Positions 60,511 to 64,000 of a DNA stretch of 64,000 nucleotides are shown one piece after another; positions within the stretch are counted from its first letter, which is position 1, and the number at the start of each line of letters is the position of its first letter. The DNA is from Mixta tenebrionis (GTDB lineage: Bacteria > Pseudomonadota > Gammaproteobacteria > Enterobacterales > Enterobacteriaceae), in NCBI RefSeq assembly GCF_006517625.1, contig NZ_VHQI01000010.1:92762-156761 (forward strand), in the 5' to 3' direction. Below the pieces are notes generated by a model. The model saw only the letters and a program-made list of their open reading frames with translations. It searched no databases and was not told the DNA's origin. The translations under genes and the position numbers were made by a program.

Positions 60511-60935
60511 CCCAGCCTGAAAGCATATTGAGGCCGGCGGTCAGGATGCGGCTGCCGCCTTCGTCCCTGCGCTGCGCTGGCGCATTGGCCGTTCGTCCGG
60601 TCTGATTGCGTTTTTGCTGTGCCGGCGTCTGCTGCTGCCGACGTTAGCGCGTAACCCTCCGCTTTATCATCTGCCGACGATTATTCCCCCGAATACGCGC
60701 CTGCCGGCGCCATCCCTTCCGCGCCGGCGCGGTTTTTTGCTGTCAAACAACATTCCCGATCAAAAGCGTCTCCGGTCTGGCAGAAGAGCCGGTCGACAAC
60801 TCTGTCCGACGCTTTAATGGCAGCTAAAGCTGCGGCGCAACGCAGGGAAGCGCATTTTGGCGAACATTTCTTACTGGTGGATGAGCAAGCCGGCAGAGAT
60901 AGCGCCGCCCGCCGGCTTTGCGCAAAATTCATCTC
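60511..60935. other. Gap between R and V where P2 carries gene S
   Basis: 425 bp with no recognisable S gene. It holds a terminator (60703-60738) and two short overlapping frames: TTG 60614-60817 and ATG 60817-60939 (40 codons, MAAKAAAQRREAHFGEHF...), joined by TAATG and overlapping the V start by ATGA. These may be debris of a deleted gene or a translational relay into V. Confidence 0.5.
60703..60738 (+). terminator. Rho-independent terminator inside the late operon
   Basis: GCCGGCGC pairs with GCGCCGGC around CATCCCTTCC (inner alternative CCGCGC/GCGCGG at 60719-60732), followed by GGTTTTTT. It would separate R from V transcription unless antitermination or a further promoter is used. Confidence 0.65.
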
Positions 60936-61520
60936 ATGAACGGACACCTTAACGAAATTATGCGCCTGCTGCGCAACATCATCCGTATCGGCACCATATC
61001 CGCCGTCAATCTGGACGAAGGGACATGCCGCGTGAATACGGGACAAAACACTACCGGATGGCTGCCCTGGCTTACCGGACGTGCCGGACGCTCGCGGGCG
61101 TGGAGCGCGCCCTCCGTAGGCGAGCAGGTACTGATCCTTAGCCTGGGCGGCGAGCTAAATACCGGCTTTGTGTTGCCGGGCGTGTTCTCGGAGAGCCATC
61201 CGGCGCCGTCAGCCTCGGCGGATGCGCTGCACTGGTCCTTCCCGGATGGCGCGGTGATCGAATATGAACCGAATAGCGGCGCGCTAACCGCCACCGGCAT
61301 CCAGACCGCGCTGATTAAGGCGGCGGGGAAAATTACCCTCGACAGCCCGCTGGTGGAATGTAGCCAAAAATTGAAGGCAGCCACCTTTGAACTGACCGGG
61401 GGCGGCATGCTGCAAGGCGACGTGCTGCACAGCGGCGGACAGCTCAGCTCCAACGGCAAAATATTGCATACGCATCAACATAAAGGCGACAGCGGCGGCG
61501 TAACGGGAACACCACTATGA
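60936..61520 (+). CDS. Baseplate spike protein V (gpV)
   Basis: 194 residues: N-terminal OB fold (IRIGTISAVNLDEGTCRVNTG) and a C-terminal beta-helix ending in HTHQHKGDSGG (residues 178-182 carry the HxH iron-binding tip of the P2-type membrane-piercing spike). ATG 60936 fits P2 gpV start; overlaps W by 4 nt. Confidence 0.92.
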   Translation: MNGHLNEIMRLLRNIIRIGTISAVNLDEGTCRVNTGQNTTGWLPWLTGRAGRSRAWSAPSVGEQVLILSLGGELNTGFVLPGVFSESHPAPSASADALHWSFPDGAVIEYEPNSGALTATGIQTALIKAAGKITLDSPLVECSQKLKAATFELTGGGMLQGDVLHSGGQLSSNGKILHTHQHKGDSGGVTGTPL

Positions 61521-61867
61521 CCACGGAACACTACACCGGTATGAGTCGCGAAAGCGGCGAGGCGATAACGGATCTGGCGCATATCAGCCAGTCGGTGCGC
61601 GATATTTTGATTACGCCGATCGGATCCAGAGTTATGCGGCGCCAGTACGGCTCGCTGCTGTCAGCTCTGATCGACCAGCCGCAAAATGAATCGCTGCGCC
61701 TGCAAATTATGTCGGCCTGCTATATGGCGATTCTGCAGTGGGAACCGCGCATAAAGCTGACCGCTATCAGCTATGAACCTGCGTTTGACGGCGGCATGGC
61801 GGTGGAAATCGCCGGCAGCCGCACCGATACGGCGCAGGATTTTTCACTAACCATTCCTGTGAGCTGA
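61517..61867 (+). CDS. Baseplate wedge protein W (gp25-like)
   Basis: 116 residues, GPW/gp25 family: YTGMSRESGEAITDLAHISQSVRDILITPIGSRVMRRQYGS with the conserved EPR motif (ILQWEPRIKLTAI). Initiates sheath polymerisation in contractile tails. Confidence 0.94.
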   Translation: MTTEHYTGMSRESGEAITDLAHISQSVRDILITPIGSRVMRRQYGSLLSALIDQPQNESLRLQIMSACYMAILQWEPRIKLTAISYEPAFDGGMAVEIAGSRTDTAQDFSLTIPVS

Positions 61868-61871
61868 AACT

Positions 61872-62780
61872 ATGGCAACCATTGACCTGAGCCAGCTTCC
61901 GGTGCCCGATGTGGTCGAAGCGCTGGACTATGAAATATTGCTGGAGGAACGGAAGATCGCGCTGATCTCGCTTTATCCAGCCGATCAGCAGGAGGCTATC
62001 TCGCGCACGCTGGCGCTGGAGTCTGAACCGATCGTTAAGCTACTGCAGGAAAATGCCTATCGCGAAATAATTCTGCGTCAGCGCGTAAACGAGGCGGCAA
62101 AAGCCAATATGGTGGCCTATGCCATCGGCAGCGACCTCGATCAGCTCGGCGCCAATAACGGCGTTAAGCGTCTGACGCTGAAGCCTGCGGATGATTCAAC
62201 CATCCCGCCGACGCCGGCGGTAATGGAAAGCGACGATAACTTTCGTCTGCGCGTGGCCGCCGCCTTTGAAGGGCTAAGCGTGGCCGGACCAACCGGCGCC
62301 TACGAGTATCATGCGAAAAGCGCCGATGGCCGGGTAGCGGACGCCTCAGCCATCAGCCCCTCGCCCGCCTGCGTTACCGTTACGGTGCTGTCGCGCAAGG
62401 GGAACGGCGAGGCGGCTGCTGACCTGCTGGAGGTAGTAAACCACGCGCTGAACGATGAGAACGTGCGTCCGGTTGCCGATCGCGTCACGGTGCAGTCAGC
62501 CAGGATTGTGGACTACAGGGTTGACGCTGTGCTCTACCTCTATCCGGGGCCGGAAGCGGAGCCGATACGCGCTGCCGCCGAGAAAAAGCTTGCCGCCTTT
62601 GTCAGCGCTCAGGCGCGTCTTGGGCGGGATATTCGCCGATCGGCGCTGTATGCCGCGCTGCATGTTGAGGGCGTACAGCGCGTTGAGCTGACGGAACCCG
62701 CTAAAGATATGGTGCTGGATAAGACGCAGGCCGCCTGGTGCGCCGGCTGGCAGATTACGGTTGGGGGCTCTGATGAGTGA
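61872..62780 (+). CDS. Baseplate assembly protein J (gpJ)
   Basis: 302 residues of the baseplate J family (LSQLPVPDVVEALDYEILLEERK, DSDLDQLGANNGVKR-like and SPACVTVTVLSRKGNG segments). Wedge component between W and I. Starts 5 nt after W. Confidence 0.94.
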   Translation: MATIDLSQLPVPDVVEALDYEILLEERKIALISLYPADQQEAISRTLALESEPIVKLLQENAYREIILRQRVNEAAKANMVAYAIGSDLDQLGANNGVKRLTLKPADDSTIPPTPAVMESDDNFRLRVAAAFEGLSVAGPTGAYEYHAKSADGRVADASAISPSPACVTVTVLSRKGNGEAAADLLEVVNHALNDENVRPVADRVTVQSARIVDYRVDAVLYLYPGPEAEPIRAAAEKKLAAFVSAQARLGRDIRRSALYAALHVEGVQRVELTEPAKDMVLDKTQAAWCAGWQITVGGSDE

Positions 62781-63381
62781 TCGTTTGCTGCCGGCGGGCT
62801 CTTCATTACTGGAGGTCGCCGCCGCTGAGGCCTGCGCCAGGCTTGAAAATATCCCGGTACCGCTGCGCCAGCTCTGGAATGCGCATACCTGCCCGGTGGA
62901 GCTGCTGCCCTGGCTTGCCTGGGCATGGTCGGTGGATCGCTGGGATACCAGCTGGTCAGAAACCACCAGGCGTAGCGTGGTCGCGGCATCTGAATATGTT
63001 CACCGGCATAAAGGCACTATCGGTTCGCTGCGTCGCGTGGTGGAGCCGCTTGGTTACCTTATCCGCATTAATGAATGGTTTAACACTGGCGAGACGCCCG
63101 GCACTTTTCGACTTGATGTCGGCGTGCTGGATACCGGCATTACCGAAGAGATGTATAACGAGCTGGAGCGGTTGATCGCTGATGCGAAGCCCTGCAGTCG
63201 CCATCTTATCGGGCTCTCTATCAACCTGGATGTGAACGGCGCGCTGCCGGTCGCCGCTACGGCTTATAGCGGCGACGAGCTAACCGTTTATCCCTGGACT
63301 TCTGAAACCATCACCGTGGGCGGGCCGGGTTATATCGGCGCGGCGGTGCATATTACTGACCTGACGGACATACACGCATGA
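62773..63381 (+). CDS. Tail protein I (gpI)
   Basis: 202 residues, P2 gpI family: LPAGSSLLEVAAAEACARLENIPVPLRQLWNAHTCPVELLPWLAWAWSVDRWD and HRHKGTIGSLRRVVEPLGY. Baseplate wedge tip that carries the fibres. ATG 62773 has GGGGG upstream and overlaps J by 8 nt. Confidence 0.94.
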   Translation: MSDRLLPAGSSLLEVAAAEACARLENIPVPLRQLWNAHTCPVELLPWLAWAWSVDRWDTSWSETTRRSVVAASEYVHRHKGTIGSLRRVVEPLGYLIRINEWFNTGETPGTFRLDVGVLDTGITEEMYNELERLIADAKPCSRHLIGLSINLDVNGALPVAATAYSGDELTVYPWTSETITVGGPGYIGAAVHITDLTDIHA

Positions 63382-64000
63382 CGACAAAATATTTTGCCCT
63401 GCTGACCAACCTGGGCGCAGCCAAGTTAGCGAATGCGGCTGCGCTTGGCACTAAAGTGCAGATTACCGAAATGGCCGTAGGCGACGGCGGCGGACAACTG
63501 CCGGCGCCCGATCCTGCACAAACCACCCTTATTGGTGAAAGACGTCGCGCTGCGCTGAACTCGCTCAGCGTTGACGAGGTTAACAACAGCCAGATTATTG
63601 CGGAGCAAATTATTCCTGAAGGCGAGGGGGGCTTCTGGATCCGTGAAATCGGCCTGTTTGACGCCGATGGCGATCTGGTTGCCGTGGCGAACTGCCCGGA
63701 AACCTATAAGCCGCAGCTGCAGGAAGGCAGCGGCCGTACCCAGACCGTGCGTATGATTTTAATCGTCAACAGCGCGGCCGCCGTAACGCTTAAAATCGAT
63801 CCGTCCATCGTGCTGGCAACCCGTAAGTATGTTGATGATAAAGCTATTGAAGTGCGGGCCTACGCTGACAAGGTGATGCAGACGCATTTGGCGGAGAAAA
63901 ACCCGCATTCGCAGTACCTGCAGATCGCCAATGCGCTGGCAGAAGTTAAAGACGCTGGGCTGGTAGCAGAGGTTCTTAAAAACCTTGGTTTGGGGGAAGC
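63378..64000 (+). CDS. Tail fibre protein H, N-terminal part (cut by window end)
   Basis: At least 207 residues, open to the end of the window. N-terminal DUF3751/gpH domain (TTKYFALLTNLGAAKLANAAALGTKVQITEMAVGDGGG, GGFWIREIGLFDADGDL) attaches to the baseplate; a repeat-like region (HLAEKNPHSQYLQIANALAEVKDAG) starts the fibre shaft. The receptor-binding tip that sets the target range lies beyond 64000. Confidence 0.93.
   Translation, partial: MTTKYFALLTNLGAAKLANAAALGTKVQITEMAVGDGGGQLPAPDPAQTTLIGERRRAALNSLSVDEVNNSQIIAEQIIPEGEGGFWIREIGLFDADGDLVAVANCPETYKPQLQEGSGRTQTVRMILIVNSAAAVTLKIDPSIVLATRKYVDDKAIEVRAYADKVMQTHLAEKNPHSQYLQIANALAEVKDAGLVAEVLKNLGLGE

Larger units (their letters stand above)
53019..64000. 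mobile_element. P2/186-like element lacking integrase and head genes (tailocin candidate), right end outside the window
   Basis: Gene order is CI repressor (-), then on the + strand cox-like, early genes, TraR-type zinc finger, replication protein A, SOS gene, cationic protein, tail X, holin, endolysin, Rz/Rz1, tail R, baseplate V-W-J-I and fibre H. That is P2/186 order with two gaps: no integrase downstream of the repressor, and none of Q-P-O-N-M-L (portal, terminase, scaffold, capsid, head completion) between A and X. S, normally after R, is also not recognisable. The right boundary and the sheath/tube genes would lie beyond 64000. Confidence 0.85.

Overview
This window is a 64 kb piece of an enterobacterial chromosome with high GC (well above 50 percent by eye). 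Most of it runs parallel to parts of the E. coli K-12 map: mpl-darP-pmbA; rnpB-rsmI-lpoA-yraN-diaA-dolP; yhaK-yhaJ-yqjGFKEDC-mzrA-yqjA-exuR-exuT-uxa; and sstT-alx-ygjR-ygjP-rlmG-fadH. The blocks are joined differently from E. coli, uxaB sits inside the uxa operon, and rnpB is next to rsmI. This suggests Erwiniaceae (Pantoea, Mixta or Erwinia type). I infer this from gene order and cannot name the species.

Layout. 1-3.05 kb: mpl (5' end missing), darP, pmbA. 3.4-12.1 kb: an accessory catabolic operon. It holds a stand-alone PRD protein, an SFCGS/DUF2620-like protein, DUF4312, two membrane proteins (DUF4311, DUF4310), an amidohydrolase/deacetylase, a DgaE-type ammonia lyase, a DgaF-type aldolase, an exported lactonase-type beta-propeller, and a PRD/EIIB/EIIA regulator. 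The chemistry suggests breakdown of an N-acylated amino-sugar acid, yet there is no recognisable kinase and no PTS EIIC permease. 12.4-18.0 kb: an unknown gene, RNase P RNA, and the rsmI/lpoA/yraN/diaA/dolP block. 18-24.2 kb: yhaK, yhaJ, yqjGFKEDC, mzrA, yqjA. 24.5-31.9 kb: the hexuronate regulon (exuR, exuT, uxaCBA) with four ExuR-like operators and a CRP-like site. 31.9-41.2 kb: sstT, alx with its manganese/pH-responsive leader, ygjR, a ClC transporter with CBS domains, ygjP, rlmG, fadH. 41.4-52.6 kb: accessory genes, including an EvgS/EvgA-like phosphorelay, a PgeF-family protein, a SulP transporter, a MASE1-GGDEF cyclase, an acetyltransferase and a small exported protein.

53.0 kb to the end: a P2/186-type element. 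It carries a CI repressor, Cox-like regulator, early genes, replication protein A, lysis genes, and tail and baseplate genes X, R, V, W, J, I and the start of H. It has no integrase next to the repressor. It also lacks the whole head module (portal, scaffold, capsid, terminase, head completion) normally found between A and X; that place holds a LexA-box-driven 61-aa gene, about 0.67 kb of repeat-rich noncoding DNA and a 101-aa cationic protein. This is the layout expected of a domesticated, SOS-inducible phage-tail particle (tailocin) or of a defective prophage. The regulatory DNA resembles phage 186: two identical-arm palindromes lie almost symmetrically about 345 bp to each side of the repressor/cox promoter region, and five GGC triplets there are spaced exactly 10 bp apart. 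I regard this element and the DUF431x operon as the two most interesting parts of the window.
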